The notes beneath the pieces were generated by a model that was given only the letters and a program-made list of their open reading frames with translations, was not told the origin of the DNA and did not search any database. Below, piece after piece: positions 33,336 to 42,540 of a stretch of 64,000 nt of DNA. Source of the DNA: Candidatus Merdivicinus intestinigallinarum (GTDB taxonomy: Bacteria > Bacillota > Clostridia > Oscillospirales > Ruminococcaceae). Both the position numbers and the translations under genes were made by a program. The stretch is from contig DVOW01000032.1 of assembly GCA_018713335.1 (NCBI GenBank), positions 19,816 to 83,815 on the forward strand, written 5' to 3'. Position 1 is the first letter of the stretch. Each line of letters starts with the position of its first letter.

Positions 33336-35453
33336 TTATTCCGCTTGTGCTTTCAGCTGCGCCATATCAAAGGACAGCATCCGGTCCGGCGCGGCCAGGT
33401 AGAAGGTTTCCCCGTCAAAAATCCCGGTCCGGTAATCCAGGTACTGGCTGCCGTCGGTTTCCATGGGCTGATCCAGCAGCTTCACAAAGCCGTTCCGGCT
33501 GTCATAGGAGTACAGGACATATCGGATGGGGGTCTCCGCGCCGTAATCCACCACGGAGAAGCCGATCAGGCCGTTTTCCTCGTCCAGATAGAGGCTTGCC
33601 GGATCGTCCCAGCCCAAAAGGCTTACCGGCCCTTCCAGGGTCACGGAATGGAGCTCCTCAAACCCGACAGGGGTCCGGTCCCGGTACATGATCAGCTGCA
33701 AGCCGGTCTGAACGCCGGTTTCATCGTAAACCGGGGTGACCTTCAGCACCTGGGAGCCAAATTCGTAATACTCGCCGAAGTCCCCCATCTCCTGGGGCGT
33801 TTGATTGAGGAATTCCGGGGATCTTGGCATGGAGCAGTCCACCGAGCAGATAAATTTGCCGGAAGCATCCAGATAGTGGGCAAAATACCCGTGGTACCAG
33901 ACGGACGACACGTTGGTGTCCGGAATAAAGTTCTCCATCTTCCCTAACATATTCAAATTCTTGTCCAGCAGGTAAAGGGAAACGGAATTCTGGGCGGTGG
34001 ATACAGACACCCGGATAGAACGGCCGTTGGGGTTTTCGGAAAAACCGTCCATCATCACGCCGTCCACAGTGGCTTCCGCCTCCAGCCTGATCCGGCTGCC
34101 GGTGTAGGAAAACGCGGTGAGGCAGGTTTGGGACTGGCTGGACCGGGCCATGTAGATCTGGCCCTCGTCCAGGTAAAAGGTATCCCCTTTCCCCAAATAG
34201 GAGAGGATATCCTGGAACTCATCGGGCTGCCGCAGGTCTATAAGTCCGATAAAGGTGTACACAGGGGCGTCGGCTTCCGCGCTGATCCGGATCTGCTCCT
34301 CCGAGGGGAGCACTTCTTCGCCATTTACATAGCATACCGGCAGATAGCTGCTGGTATGCTCCTCAGAAAGCGCCTGGCTGGGGGAAACCGTATAAGTGGT
34401 TACCAGGGCCAGCCGTCCGTTTTGGTTGTAGGAAGCGGTCAGCTGGCCGTCCTGGGCCAGGGTGCTGAGATATACCGGCTTTTGGGGGTTGCTGATGTCA
34501 TAGCTGGAAAGTACGGCGACTTCCCGCTGGCGGGTGCCGTTGTCGGACCAGTAATAGGCGGTCCCCACTACTGTTAACGTGTCCTTTTCCAGATAAAGGC
34601 CGGAAAAAGAAACGCTGCTTAAATGCATGCCGTTAAAAACCGGCAGCTGGTATTCCGGCCGGAAAGCGCTGGCCGGGGCTTGAGGGTTGCTCATGGAGTA
34701 AACGCGGACCGTATCGGCGTCTGCGTCTGAGGACAGGGTGCAGATCACAGCTCCGTTCTGCTGTACAGGCAGGGCGGCGGAGCCGACCCTGTTCAACTGG
34801 ACGGAGGTGCCGCGGCTGGAAGCGACGGCAATATCGTTGTTTTCATACACTTCGCTGTTTTGGCGGAAGGCCAGCATGGCCCGGTAAGCGTCCTCATAAG
34901 CGGAGATATCCTGCTGCTGGAGGCTGTCTTCCGGCTGGGAAGGCTCCGGAGCCGGCGCAGAAGACGGTTCCGGGGACTGCGCTTGGGAAGCGGGAGGCTC
35001 CGGCTGCCGGGAAGACGCGCTCCCCTCATCCGAAGCGGCGCCGCCGCTTGATTCCGCCGGCGGTGTTTCAGTGCTTTCCGGCGTTTCGCCGGAGTTTGCG
35101 GGGTCCTGCTGCGGCAGAGATCCCTGGGGGTCCTCATCAGAAGCGGAAGGCTCAGAAGGCTCCGCGGAGGAAGGGCCGCTGCCCGCCTGGGAAGCGGGGG
35201 CGGAGGATTCCGCCTGAATCATGGGGTCGCCGGAAAATTCCCGCAGGAAAAACGTGCCGGAAAGAACCACAAGCAGGCACGCCGCAGCCGCGGCGGCAGG
35301 GATATACCGCCGGATACGGATCATGGGAGCCTGCCGGCGGTCCGGAAGCCTTTTTATGAAGTTTTCCGGTTCCAGCGACGGCGGGACCTTGATGGAGTCC
35401 GCCATCTCCCGAATGCGCTGCTCCAGCGCATCTTTTTCCGGGGTGTGTTTCAT
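33336..35453 (-). CDS. Membrane-anchored beta-propeller protein, probable anti-sigma partner
   Basis: A 705-residue protein. The first ~48 residues are cytoplasmic (DALEQRIREMADSIKVPPSLEPENFIKRLPDRR), residues about 50-71 form one helix (IPAAAAAACLLVVLSGTFFL), then a ~120-residue Ser/Pro/Glu/Gln-rich linker. The rest is a repeated beta-strand domain (DISNPQKPVYLSTLAQDGQLTASY, GFSENPNGRSIRVSVSTAQNSVSLYLLDKN) of the secreted beta-propeller type (PF09826-like). It lies 37 bases downstream of an ECF-type sigma factor gene on the same strand; that arrangement and topology suggest it holds and releases the sigma factor in response to an outside ligand. No classical zinc anti-sigma motif is seen. 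Confidence 0.8.
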   Translation of the reverse strand: MKHTPEKDALEQRIREMADSIKVPPSLEPENFIKRLPDRRQAPMIRIRRYIPAAAAAACLLVVLSGTFFLREFSGDPMIQAESSAPASQAGSGPSSAEPSEPSASDEDPQGSLPQQDPANSGETPESTETPPAESSGGAASDEGSASSRQPEPPASQAQSPEPSSAPAPEPSQPEDSLQQQDISAYEDAYRAMLAFRQNSEVYENNDIAVASSRGTSVQLNRVGSAALPVQQNGAVICTLSSDADADTVRVYSMSNPQAPASAFRPEYQLPVFNGMHLSSVSFSGLYLEKDTLTVVGTAYYWSDNGTRQREVAVLSSYDISNPQKPVYLSTLAQDGQLTASYNQNGRLALVTTYTVSPSQALSEEHTSSYLPVCYVNGEEVLPSEEQIRISAEADAPVYTFIGLIDLRQPDEFQDILSYLGKGDTFYLDEGQIYMARSSQSQTCLTAFSYTGSRIRLEAEATVDGVMMDGFSENPNGRSIRVSVSTAQNSVSLYLLDKNLNMLGKMENFIPDTNVSSVWYHGYFAHYLDASGKFICSVDCSMPRSPEFLNQTPQEMGDFGEYYEFGSQVLKVTPVYDETGVQTGLQLIMYRDRTPVGFEELHSVTLEGPVSLLGWDDPASLYLDEENGLIGFSVVDYGAETPIRYVLYSYDSRNGFVKLLDQPMETDGSQYLDYRTGIFDGETFYLAAPDRMLSFDMAQLKAQAE

Positions 35454-35490
35454 GGATGATCGTCCTTTCCGAAGGATAAAAGCGTTTTAG

Positions 35491-35997
35491 TCAGGCAAGC
35501 GCCTCTCGAAGTTTTGCCAGGGCGCGGCTGTGCTTGGACCGTACCGTATTCCGGTTCAGGTTGAGCATCTTCGCGATTTCGCCGCTGTCGTACCCGCCGA
35601 ATACCGTCAGGGAAACGATGAGCCGTTCTTCTTCGCTTAACTGCGCCATAGCGCGCCTGAGCTCCAGGGAATCCTCCCTGGAGTCCGAAACGGGGATTTC
35701 CACCTCTGACAGCTCAGTTTCATCCCGCCTCTGGGAGTAGGATTTCATTTTCCGCTTGCATTTGGCCGAGAGAATCTTAAACATCCAGGCCCGGAACGCC
35801 CCGTCCTCCCGCAGTTTTGGAAGGTTTTCCCAGGCGTCCATGACCGCTTCGCTGACGGCGTCCTCGGCGTCCGTTTCGTTTTTCAGGCAGTAAAAGGCAA
35901 ATTTGTATAGATCCTTGTAGATTTCCTGGTAAAGCTGTGAAAAGGCGGATTTATCGCCTTCCTTCGCCGCAGGCACAAGGCTGTGGATTTCTGCCAT
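35491..35997 (-). CDS. ECF-type RNA polymerase sigma factor
   Basis: A 168-residue sigma-70 family protein with region 2 (LYKFAFYCLKNETDAEDAVSEAVMDAWENLPKLREDGAFRAWMFKILSAKC) and region 4 (LSEEERLIVSLTVFGGYDSGEIAKMLNLNRNTVRSKHSRALAKLREAL), without regions 1 and 3, as in ECF factors. The gene for its likely membrane regulator follows by 37 bases. A possible self-recognition promoter lies upstream. Confidence 0.92.
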   Translation of the reverse strand: MAEIHSLVPAAKEGDKSAFSQLYQEIYKDLYKFAFYCLKNETDAEDAVSEAVMDAWENLPKLREDGAFRAWMFKILSAKCKRKMKSYSQRRDETELSEVEIPVSDSREDSLELRRAMAQLSEEERLIVSLTVFGGYDSGEIAKMLNLNRNTVRSKHSRALAKLREALA

Positions 35998-36050
35998 TTC
36001 CTCACCTCGTATGGAACAGGGCTGTCCCTTTTCCGAATCTGCCAGCTATT

Positions 36051-36082
36051 TATATAGTGTCCGGAAAAGGGGAAACTGTTGC
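36051..36082 (-). promoter_or_regulatory. Possible ECF-type promoter of the sigma/beta-propeller operon
   Basis: On the minus strand GCAACAGTT (36074-36082) is followed after a short spacer by CGGACACTATATA (36051-36063). The AAC core and CGxxA element with near-16-base spacing resemble ECF promoters, which would make the operon self-activating. Confidence 0.4.
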
Positions 36083-36089
36083 GTGATTT

Positions 36090-37835
36090 TTAAAATTTTC
36101 CATCCTCTGGCAAGCTATTTTCCACGGGCAGGAAAACGGCCGCCGCCTGGCCCAGCAGGTCCTTCCTGCGGTAATTGAAAAGGCAGCGGCAGGCCGGGCC
36201 GCCGGTCAGGGGATGGAAGGGGAAAAAGTCCAGATGGGCCGTTTTTTCAACCTGCTTCGGGTCCTGGCCCTGATATTCCGGAAGGAATTTTTGAATGTTT
36301 TGGGGGTCCTGAAAGAACTCCCGCCGGGCCTGCCGGATTTGGGGGCCGTCTAACCCCGGCAGCCAGACCGGCAGCTTTTTGGCCTTTTCGTGGGAATAAA
36401 GATCGTACCGGATGCGGAAGCCCAGGGCTTCTCCATCGCATCCGGGAAGGGTCAGGCCGAACCGGCAAAGGATTTCGTATTGGCCAAGCAGGGAATGGGG
36501 AACCAGGTGGAGCCCTTTTTCCCGTCGGAACAGTGCCAGCTTTTCAAAGAAGCGGAAGGGGCTTTCCGCCAGGGGGACCAGGTACCCCAAAGCCGCCCGG
36601 AACCGGCCGGAATTGTAATAAAGCTCCACCTGCTCCTCGATTTCCTTTAAGCGCAGAAGGTCCGAAAAAGGCAGCTCCCGGGTGGCCAGCACCTCGTAGG
36701 GAGCCTCGTCCCGGCAGACGATGCCGTATTTTGCCGCGTCCCGCCGCAGGCCGGAGCCCTTTAACAGCTTTAAAAAGCCCAGCTGGAGCTGGTCGGGGCT
36801 TAGCCGGTACACCGTATCAAAGGAACGGCCGAAGCTCTCATAATCCTCAAAGGGCAGTCCGGCGATCAGGTCCAGGTGCAGGTGGATATTTTTCCCGGCT
36901 TTCAAGCGTTTTACCACCTGGGCGAGCTTTTCAAAATCCGTCCGGCGGTCCACGGCCTTCAAGGTTTCCGGGTTGGCCGACTGCACCCCGATTTCAAACT
37001 GGAAAAGGCCAGGCCGCACAGTTGATAAAAATTCCAGCTGCTCCTCGGTGAACAGGTCCGACTCCATTTCAAAATGGAAGTTGGTGACCCCATTGTCATG
37101 CTCCGCCAAAAACCGCCAGATCTCCATGGCGAATTTCCCGCTGGTGTTGAAGGTCCGGTCCACGAATTTCACCTGGGGGACCTTGGCGTCCAAAAAACGC
37201 TTCAGCTCGGATTTCACCTTTTCCAAAGGCTGGAAGCGGACGCCTTTATCCGTGGAGGAAAGGCAGTACTGGCAGTTGAAGGGACACCCCCGCTGGGCCT
37301 CGTAGTAAAGGATGCGGTTTTCAAATAGGGAGAAATCCTCATATACAAAGGGGAGCTTGTCCAAATCCAAGGGCTTGGCCATGGGGTTTGTCCGGACAGT
37401 GCCGCCGTCCTTCCAGGTCAGGGAAGGCACTTCCGCCAAGGGCGTCCCGTGTATCAGGGCCAGGCAGAGCTGGGAAAAAGGCTCCTCCCCTTCGCCGGAT
37501 AAAATGAAATCCGCCCCGGTTTCTGCAAGGGCCGCCGGCGCGTCAAAGCTCACCTCCGGCCCGCCCAAGAAAATCAGGGTGTCGGGCAGCACCTTTTTAA
37601 TAGACCGAACTAAGCGGCGGATTATTTCATAATTCCAAATATAACAGGAAAACCCCAGCAGCTCCGGGGCCTGCCGGTAGATTTCCCCCAGGATGGCGTC
37701 CTCCGACTGGTTGATGGTGTATTCCGCGGCGGAACACCGGATGCCGTACTGCCGCCGGGCGTACTGGGTCAGAAGATGTACTGCCAGGCAGGAGTGAATA
37801 AATTTTGCGCTGATGCCTGCTAAAAGTATTTTCAT
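36090..37835 (-). CDS. B12-binding domain radical SAM protein (DUF4080 type)
   Basis: An N-terminal cobalamin-binding fold (ILLAGISAKFIHSCLAVHLLTQYA ... LGFSCYIWNYEIIRRLVRSIKKVLPDTLIFLGGPEVSFD) is followed by a radical SAM core with the 4Fe-4S motif RGCPFNCQYCLSS. It ends with a DUF4080-like region. The start at 37835 (MKILLAGISAKF, RBS AAAGGCGGA) gives 581 residues; the track start at 37925 would add 30 residues that overlap the promoter. Related proteins are widespread in anaerobes with unknown substrates. Confidence 0.88.
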   Translation of the reverse strand: MKILLAGISAKFIHSCLAVHLLTQYARRQYGIRCSAAEYTINQSEDAILGEIYRQAPELLGFSCYIWNYEIIRRLVRSIKKVLPDTLIFLGGPEVSFDAPAALAETGADFILSGEGEEPFSQLCLALIHGTPLAEVPSLTWKDGGTVRTNPMAKPLDLDKLPFVYEDFSLFENRILYYEAQRGCPFNCQYCLSSTDKGVRFQPLEKVKSELKRFLDAKVPQVKFVDRTFNTSGKFAMEIWRFLAEHDNGVTNFHFEMESDLFTEEQLEFLSTVRPGLFQFEIGVQSANPETLKAVDRRTDFEKLAQVVKRLKAGKNIHLHLDLIAGLPFEDYESFGRSFDTVYRLSPDQLQLGFLKLLKGSGLRRDAAKYGIVCRDEAPYEVLATRELPFSDLLRLKEIEEQVELYYNSGRFRAALGYLVPLAESPFRFFEKLALFRREKGLHLVPHSLLGQYEILCRFGLTLPGCDGEALGFRIRYDLYSHEKAKKLPVWLPGLDGPQIRQARREFFQDPQNIQKFLPEYQGQDPKQVEKTAHLDFFPFHPLTGGPACRCLFNYRRKDLLGQAAAVFLPVENSLPEDGKF

Positions 37836-37863
37836 TGAAAAATCCGCCTTTGCTTTTTCTTTT

Positions 37864-37892
37864 ATCATAGCATATTCTTCGGGGTTCCACAA
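37864..37892 (-). promoter_or_regulatory. Promoter of the radical SAM gene
   Basis: The minus strand reads TTGTGG (37887-37892), 17 bases, TATGAT (37864-37869). Confidence 0.7.
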
Positions 37893-37979
37893 TGTTTGAT
37901 GCTGAATTTTCACATTTTCCCGCAAAATAAACGCTTTTGTTTCGTCTTTTGTGACACATATCAGTTGGATGAAAAAATA

Positions 37980-37994
37980 TTAGAATTTTTCTAA
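37980..37994. promoter_or_regulatory. PerR-box candidate upstream of the rubrerythrin gene
   Basis: TTAGAATTTTTCTAA fits the PerR consensus TTANAATNATTNTAA at all but one fixed position. It ends seven bases before the -35. Confidence 0.7.
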
Positions 37995-38001
37995 AATGTG
38001 C

Positions 38002-38030
38002 TTGACAACGTCTTCGTTTTGCGCTATAAT
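38002..38030 (+). promoter_or_regulatory. Sigma-A promoter of the rubrerythrin gene
   Basis: A full consensus TTGACA (38002-38007), 17 bases, TATAAT (38025-38030). Confidence 0.9.
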
Positions 38031-38102
38031 AAAGACACAGTCAAGAAAACGACAAAACGGCTGGAAAAGAGATCAATAAAATTACATGAGGAGGAAAATC
38101 AT

Positions 38103-38648
38103 ATGAAAAAATTTGTATGCTCCGTTTGCGGTTATGTTCACGAAGGCGATTCCGCCCCTGAATTCTGCCCTCAGTGCAAAGCTCCTAAAGAGAAATTCAA
38201 AGAGCAGGGCGAAGGCAAGACCTGGGCTGCGGAACATGTAGTCGGCGTTGCGGCCGGCGCTCCGGAAGACATCATGGCTGACCTCCGCGCCAACTTCCAG
38301 GGCGAGTGCACCGAAGTGGGCATGTACCTGGCTATGGCCCGGGTCGCTCACCGGGAAGGTTACCCCGAAATCGGCCTGTACTGGGAAAAAGCCGCTTACG
38401 AAGAAGCGGAGCACGCCGCGAAATTCGCAGAGCTGCTGGGCGAAGTCGTTACCGACTCCACCAAGAAGAACCTGGAAATGCGTGTTGACGCGGAAAACGG
38501 CGCTACCGCCGGCAAATTCGACCTGGCCAAACGCGCCAAAGCCCTGAACCTGGACGCTATCCATGACACCGTACATGAAATGGCCCGCGACGAAGCCCGT
38601 CACGGCAAAGCCTTCGAGGGCCTGCTGAACCGTTATTTTAACAAATAA
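38103..38648 (+). CDS. Reverse rubrerythrin (N-terminal rubredoxin domain)
   Basis: Peroxide-reducing, NADH-linked iron protein. The rubredoxin domain comes first ([20 protein letters not shown], residues about 6-26), then a four-helix diiron domain with [46 protein letters not shown] and [22 protein letters not shown]. That is the reverse of classic rubrerythrin, as in the clostridial reverse-rubrerythrin NADH peroxidases. The start at 38103 follows AGGAGGAAAA and gives 181 residues. Its codons are cleaner and less GGG/CCC-rich than its neighbours, as often seen in highly expressed genes. A consensus promoter and a PerR-like box precede it. Confidence 0.93.
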   Translation: MKKFVCSVCGYVHEGDSAPEFCPQCKAPKEKFKEQGEGKTWAAEHVVGVAAGAPEDIMADLRANFQGECTEVGMYLAMARVAHREGYPEIGLYWEKAAYEEAEHAAKFAELLGEVVTDSTKKNLEMRVDAENGATAGKFDLAKRAKALNLDAIHDTVHEMARDEARHGKAFEGLLNRYFNK

Positions 38649-38702
38649 CCGCTATTTCGGCAAATAATCTTTTCTAATTCTCCAGAATACAATATCTGCA
38701 AA

Positions 38703-38735
38703 ACCCGGAAGGACGCCGCCTTCCGGGTCATTTTT
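38703..38735. terminator. Terminator between rubrerythrin and the DUF1624 gene
   Basis: ACCCGGAAGG-ACGCC..-CCTTCCGGGT then CATTTTTG on the plus side. It overlaps the stop codon of the convergent gene by one base. Confidence 0.8.
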
Positions 38736-39444
38736 GTATCAGAAGGAGAAAAACGGCTAAAACAGGCTGGTGCAGCAGGTAGATCCACAAGCTGTGCCGG
38801 CCGCAAAGGGACAGGAACGGGAAAGCCGGTTTCCCGGAACGAAGGAGTCCCTGCCGCCGGAGGAGCCGCCCGCCGAAATATCCGGCCCAGAATAAGAACA
38901 GCCAGGGGATCAGGGGGAAATAATCGCTGGAAGAAAACCCTTCCCCCGGAAACCCCAGCCGGTAAAGGCCGTCCCCGTTCAAAGAAAGCGCCCGCATCCA
39001 GGGCGTCAGCAGATATCCCGCCAAAAAACAGGCCGACGCGGCAAAAAGCCCCCTTTTTTCCGGGGTTTTTCCCAGAAAATCCTCCAAAAGCCCGGTGAGG
39101 GTCATGGACCAGCCCAGCAGGTGCAGGATGCCGAAGCGGATGGACATGCCGGGGACCAGGGCGGTGGCCCCTTCTACAAAAACGGCCGCCAGCAGGCAGG
39201 AAACGCCCCTTTTCAGGTTGTTCCGGGAATACAGGCAGCAGATGCCGGAAATCACAATAAAGGCCCCGGCGAAAATGTCCCGGATCAGGTTCATCCAGCC
39301 GGAAAAGAAAAAGGGCAGATCCCACACTCCCAGCTTTACCAGGTCGTAGGCCAGGTGGTAAAGGATCATGGCCAAAATATCAAAGCCCCGCACCTCGTCC
39401 AAAATCGGGACCCGGAGGCGCTGGGAGTCAAACGCGGCGGTCAT
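38728..39444 (-). CDS. DUF1624 (heparan-alpha-glucosaminide acetyltransferase-like) membrane protein
   Basis: A 238-residue protein with about seven membrane spans, starting RVPILDEVRGFDILAMILYHLAYDLVKLG; the short R-G-x-D-x-x-x-M-x-x-Y-H pattern is typical of DUF1624 and related acyltransferase families. GMSIRFGILHLLGWSM and HSLWIYLLHQPVLAVFLL are also characteristic. It probably moves acyl groups across or at the membrane, but no substrate can be named. Confidence 0.82.
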   Translation of the reverse strand: MTAAFDSQRLRVPILDEVRGFDILAMILYHLAYDLVKLGVWDLPFFFSGWMNLIRDIFAGAFIVISGICCLYSRNNLKRGVSCLLAAVFVEGATALVPGMSIRFGILHLLGWSMTLTGLLEDFLGKTPEKRGLFAASACFLAGYLLTPWMRALSLNGDGLYRLGFPGEGFSSSDYFPLIPWLFLFWAGYFGGRLLRRQGLLRSGKPAFPFLSLCGRHSLWIYLLHQPVLAVFLLLIQK

Positions 39445-39553
39445 GGCGGCAGCTCCTTTGCATGGTTTTTAAAAATAGTCTGCCACATTCCGGCGGGAAT
39501 TTTCAGGGATCCTGAAGAACGGCTTTTTTTTGCAAAATTATCGAAAAAGGGAC

Positions 39554-39582
39554 TTTTCACGACCCTAAAAATATTTTATAAT
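39554..39582 (+). promoter_or_regulatory. Promoter of zapA and the U32 gene
   Basis: TTTTCA (39554-39559), 17 bases, TATAAT (39577-39582). A short CCCG/CGGG stem with TTTTT (about 39600-39620) lies in the leader and could attenuate. Confidence 0.6.
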
Positions 39583-39647
39583 AGAAGGATAAGCAACCTG
39601 CCCGATCCCGGCGGGTTTTTGCATAGAGATTATGGGAGGCTGTGAAG

Positions 39648-40001
39648 ATGATGAACCGAGTAAAAGTGGTCGTTTGCGGCAAAACCTATACCATCCAGAC
39701 AGAGGAATCCCCTTCTTACCTGGTGAAGCTGTCCAAGGAACTGGACAAACGCATCAATGATTTTATGGACGCCAATGAGAGCGCCTCCGTCACTACCGCC
39801 GCGGTGATGGTGGGGCTGGAGCTCATGGACGAGAGCGCCAAAACGGTGGAGGACGCGGACCATATCCGTTCCCAGATCAAGGGGTATGTGGAGGAGTCCG
39901 CCAACGCCCGGCTGGAGGCGGACCAGCTGCGCCGGGAGCTGAACCAGGCCAAGCGGGAACTGGACGCCCTCAAAAAACAGCAGAAGGAGCCCAAGGAATG
40001 A
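39648..40001 (+). CDS. zapA: Cell-division protein ZapA
   Basis: Promotes FtsZ ring assembly. The N-terminal MMNRVKVVVCGKTYTIQTEESPSYLVKLSKELDKRINDFMD and a C-terminal coiled coil (SANARLEADQLRRELNQAKRELDALKKQ) are diagnostic. ATG 39648 is chosen over the GTG at 39642 because GGGAGG is eight bases before it. It overlaps the following U32 gene by four bases (ATGA). Confidence 0.9.
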   Translation: MMNRVKVVVCGKTYTIQTEESPSYLVKLSKELDKRINDFMDANESASVTTAAVMVGLELMDESAKTVEDADHIRSQIKGYVEESANARLEADQLRRELNQAKRELDALKKQQKEPKE

Positions 40002-42070
40002 AAAAACCGGAAATCCTGGCCCCGGCGGGTTCTTTGGAGGCCTTGGAGGCCGCGGTCCGCTGCGGGGCCGACGCGGTGTACCTGGGGCAGAAAAATTTCA
40101 GTGCCCGGGCAAATTCCCGGAACTTTGACGCCAAGGAGCTGCGGGAGGCCGCCGACTACGCCCACCGCTTCGGCGTAAAAATCCATCAGGCCTTAAACAC
40201 TGTAGTTTTTGAACGGGAACTGGAGGCGTTAAAAGAATGTATCCGCACCGCCTGCGAGGCCGGTGTGGACGCTTTGATCGTCCAGGACTGGGGCGTTGCC
40301 GCCGCGGTCAAGGCTTTTGCACCTTCCATGCCCCTCCACGCCTCCACCCAGATGGCCGTCCATTCCCCCATGGGGGTGGAAACCGCCACCCGGCTGGGAT
40401 TTTCCCGGGTGGTGCTGGCAAGGGAGCTTTCCCGGGAGGAAATCAAGGCCATCCGGGAATCCACGGAGCTGGAAATCGAAACCTTTGTCCACGGGGCCCA
40501 CTGCATGAGCATGTCCGGCCAGTGCTATATGAGCGCCATGTTCGGAGGGAAAAGCGGCAACCGGGGCCAGTGCGCCCAGCCCTGCCGCCTGCCCTTTTGG
40601 GCGGGGTGCCCCTCTGTGCCCAAAACCGGGGAAAACGTCCTGTCCTTAAAGGACATGTCCTTGGTAAAACGCCTGCCGGAGCTGGCGGCCATGGGGATCG
40701 ATTCCTTTAAGATCGAAGGGCGGATGAAGCGGCCGGAATATGTGGCCGCCGCCGTGACGGCCTGCAAAAAGGCACTTTCCGGGGAACAGACGGATTTGGA
40801 TACCTTACAGGCGGTGTTTTCCCGCAGCGGCTTCACCTCCGCTTATTTTGACGGGGAAATGGGCCGGGAGATGTTCGGCTTCCGCCGGAAGGAGGACGTC
40901 ACCGCCGCCGCCCCGGTTTTCAAGGAGCTGGCCGGGCTCTATCACAAGGACGTGCCCCGGGTGCCGGTTTCCGTGAACCTTTCCATGAAGGCCGGAGAAC
41001 CGGCGGCGCTGACTGTGACCGACGGGGAGCACATCGTTTCCGTTTCCGGAGAAATCCCCCGGGAAGCGGCTTCCGCCCCGGCGGATTTGGAGCAGGCCCG
41101 GAAATTTTTGGGGAAACTGGGGAATACTCCCTTTTACCTGGAGAGTTTGACCGGGGAAATCGGGGAAGGCCTGACCATGCCCGCCTCGGCCTTCAACGCC
41201 CTGCGCCGGGATGCTGCGGAAAAGCTGGAGGAAGCCCGGAAGGAGCCGCCCGTCCCCTTTACGGACGGGGAGTGGCCTCCATTGCCCGAGCGCCGGGATT
41301 TCACATCATCACCGGAAAAATGGGGAAAATTCCAGATCGCTTCCCAGGTTTCTTCAGAGGTCCTTGGGGAATTTTCCAAAATCCTGCTGCCGGTTCCGGA
41401 ACTGGAGGCCCATTGGGAGGCGCTTTCCGACGCCAAAGAACGGCTGGGGGCGGTTCTGCCCCGGTTTTTGTTTGACAGCGAAACAGAGTTCCTTTCCCGG
41501 CTGGGAGCCTTAAAAGAAAGGGGCCTGCGGTACCTCTACTGCGACAACGCCGCCCACATCGCGCTGGCCCGGAAAACCGGCCTGGAACCCTTAGGCGGGG
41601 CGTTTTTGAACCTCAACAATTCCTATGCCGTGCTCCAGGCGGAAAAGCTGGGGCTTACCGCCGCCCTCCTGTCCTTTGAGGGGAAACTGGAGGACATGCG
41701 GAAAATCCGGGCGGGAATCCCTCTGGGAGCTGTGGTATACGGTTATCTGCCCCTGATGGCGGTCCGCAGCTGCCCGGTGAAGGCCCAGATCGGCTGCGCA
41801 AAATGCGGGAAAAAGGGCTTTGTCACCGACCGGAAGGGGATCTCCTTCCCGGTGCGGTGCGATTACGATAGATCTGTGAGCTTGATTTACAACGCCGTGC
41901 CCTTGGAAATGTCCGACCGGAAGGCGGAAATAGGATTTTTGAACTTCTGGCTCTTTTCCTTTACCGGGGAAACGGCGGAGGAAGTTTCGGCGGTAATCAG
42001 GCGGTACAATTCCGGCGCAAAGCCCGCCGGGGAATACACCCGGGGCCTTTATTACCGGGGGATCGACTAA
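39998..42070 (+). CDS. U32 family peptidase/RlhA-like protein with DUF3656
   Basis: A U32 N-terminal barrel (PEILAPAGSLEALEAAVRCGADAVYLGQKNFSARANSRNF, MPLHASTQMAVHSPMG) with the Fe-S-type cysteines in SMSGQCYMSAMFGGKSGNRGQCAQPCR, followed by a DUF3656-like middle and C-terminal part. In E. coli the related RlhA hydroxylates C2501 of 23S rRNA, and other U32 proteins act in ubiquinone or tRNA modification, so peptidase activity is not certain. At 690 residues it is a long form. Overlaps zapA by 4 bases. Confidence 0.85.
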   Translation: MKKPEILAPAGSLEALEAAVRCGADAVYLGQKNFSARANSRNFDAKELREAADYAHRFGVKIHQALNTVVFERELEALKECIRTACEAGVDALIVQDWGVAAAVKAFAPSMPLHASTQMAVHSPMGVETATRLGFSRVVLARELSREEIKAIRESTELEIETFVHGAHCMSMSGQCYMSAMFGGKSGNRGQCAQPCRLPFWAGCPSVPKTGENVLSLKDMSLVKRLPELAAMGIDSFKIEGRMKRPEYVAAAVTACKKALSGEQTDLDTLQAVFSRSGFTSAYFDGEMGREMFGFRRKEDVTAAAPVFKELAGLYHKDVPRVPVSVNLSMKAGEPAALTVTDGEHIVSVSGEIPREAASAPADLEQARKFLGKLGNTPFYLESLTGEIGEGLTMPASAFNALRRDAAEKLEEARKEPPVPFTDGEWPPLPERRDFTSSPEKWGKFQIASQVSSEVLGEFSKILLPVPELEAHWEALSDAKERLGAVLPRFLFDSETEFLSRLGALKERGLRYLYCDNAAHIALARKTGLEPLGGAFLNLNNSYAVLQAEKLGLTAALLSFEGKLEDMRKIRAGIPLGAVVYGYLPLMAVRSCPVKAQIGCAKCGKKGFVTDRKGISFPVRCDYDRSVSLIYNAVPLEMSDRKAEIGFLNFWLFSFTGETAEEVSAVIRRYNSGAKPAGEYTRGLYYRGID

Positions 42071-42081
42071 AGGAGAATGTT

Positions 42082-42540
42082 ATGCAGCTGAAAATCAAAA
42101 AGCTCTGTTCGGAGGCGGTTCTGCCCAAACGGGCCACTCCGGAAAGCGCGGGCCTGGATCTTTGCGCCTGCTTAGAGCATGACCTGACCATCGAGCCGTT
42201 CCAGCTGGTGCGGGTGCCCACCGGGCTGGCCATTGCTTTGGAACCGGGGACGGTGGGGCTTGTTTACGCCCGCAGCGGCCTGGCTTCCAAATTCGGCGTC
42301 ACCCTTTCCAACTGCGTTGGGGTCGTCGACAGCGACTACCGGGGGGAGCTTCAGGTGGCCATGACCAACCACTCGAAAACCCCCTACACCATTCATCCCG
42401 GCGACCGGATCGCCCAGCTGGTGGTAAGCCCTGTCTTCCTGCCGGAAGTGGCGGAGGTTTCGGAATTGGATGAAACAGAACGGGGGGCCGGCGGCTTCGG
42501 CTCTACGGGCTTCGGGGAAAAAGGAGGGAACGGCCGTTGA
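42082..42540 (+). CDS. dut: Deoxyuridine 5'-triphosphate nucleotidohydrolase
   Basis: Hydrolyses dUTP to dUMP, keeping uracil out of DNA; complements the ung gene of this window. All five trimeric dUTPase motifs can be traced, including PESAGLDLCA, ARSGLASKFGV, GVVDSDYRGELQVAMTNHS and the C-terminal ERGAGGFGSTGF. Length 152 residues. The DUF4321 gene starts inside its stop codon. Confidence 0.95.
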   Translation: MQLKIKKLCSEAVLPKRATPESAGLDLCACLEHDLTIEPFQLVRVPTGLAIALEPGTVGLVYARSGLASKFGVTLSNCVGVVDSDYRGELQVAMTNHSKTPYTIHPGDRIAQLVVSPVFLPEVAEVSELDETERGAGGFGSTGFGEKGGNGR

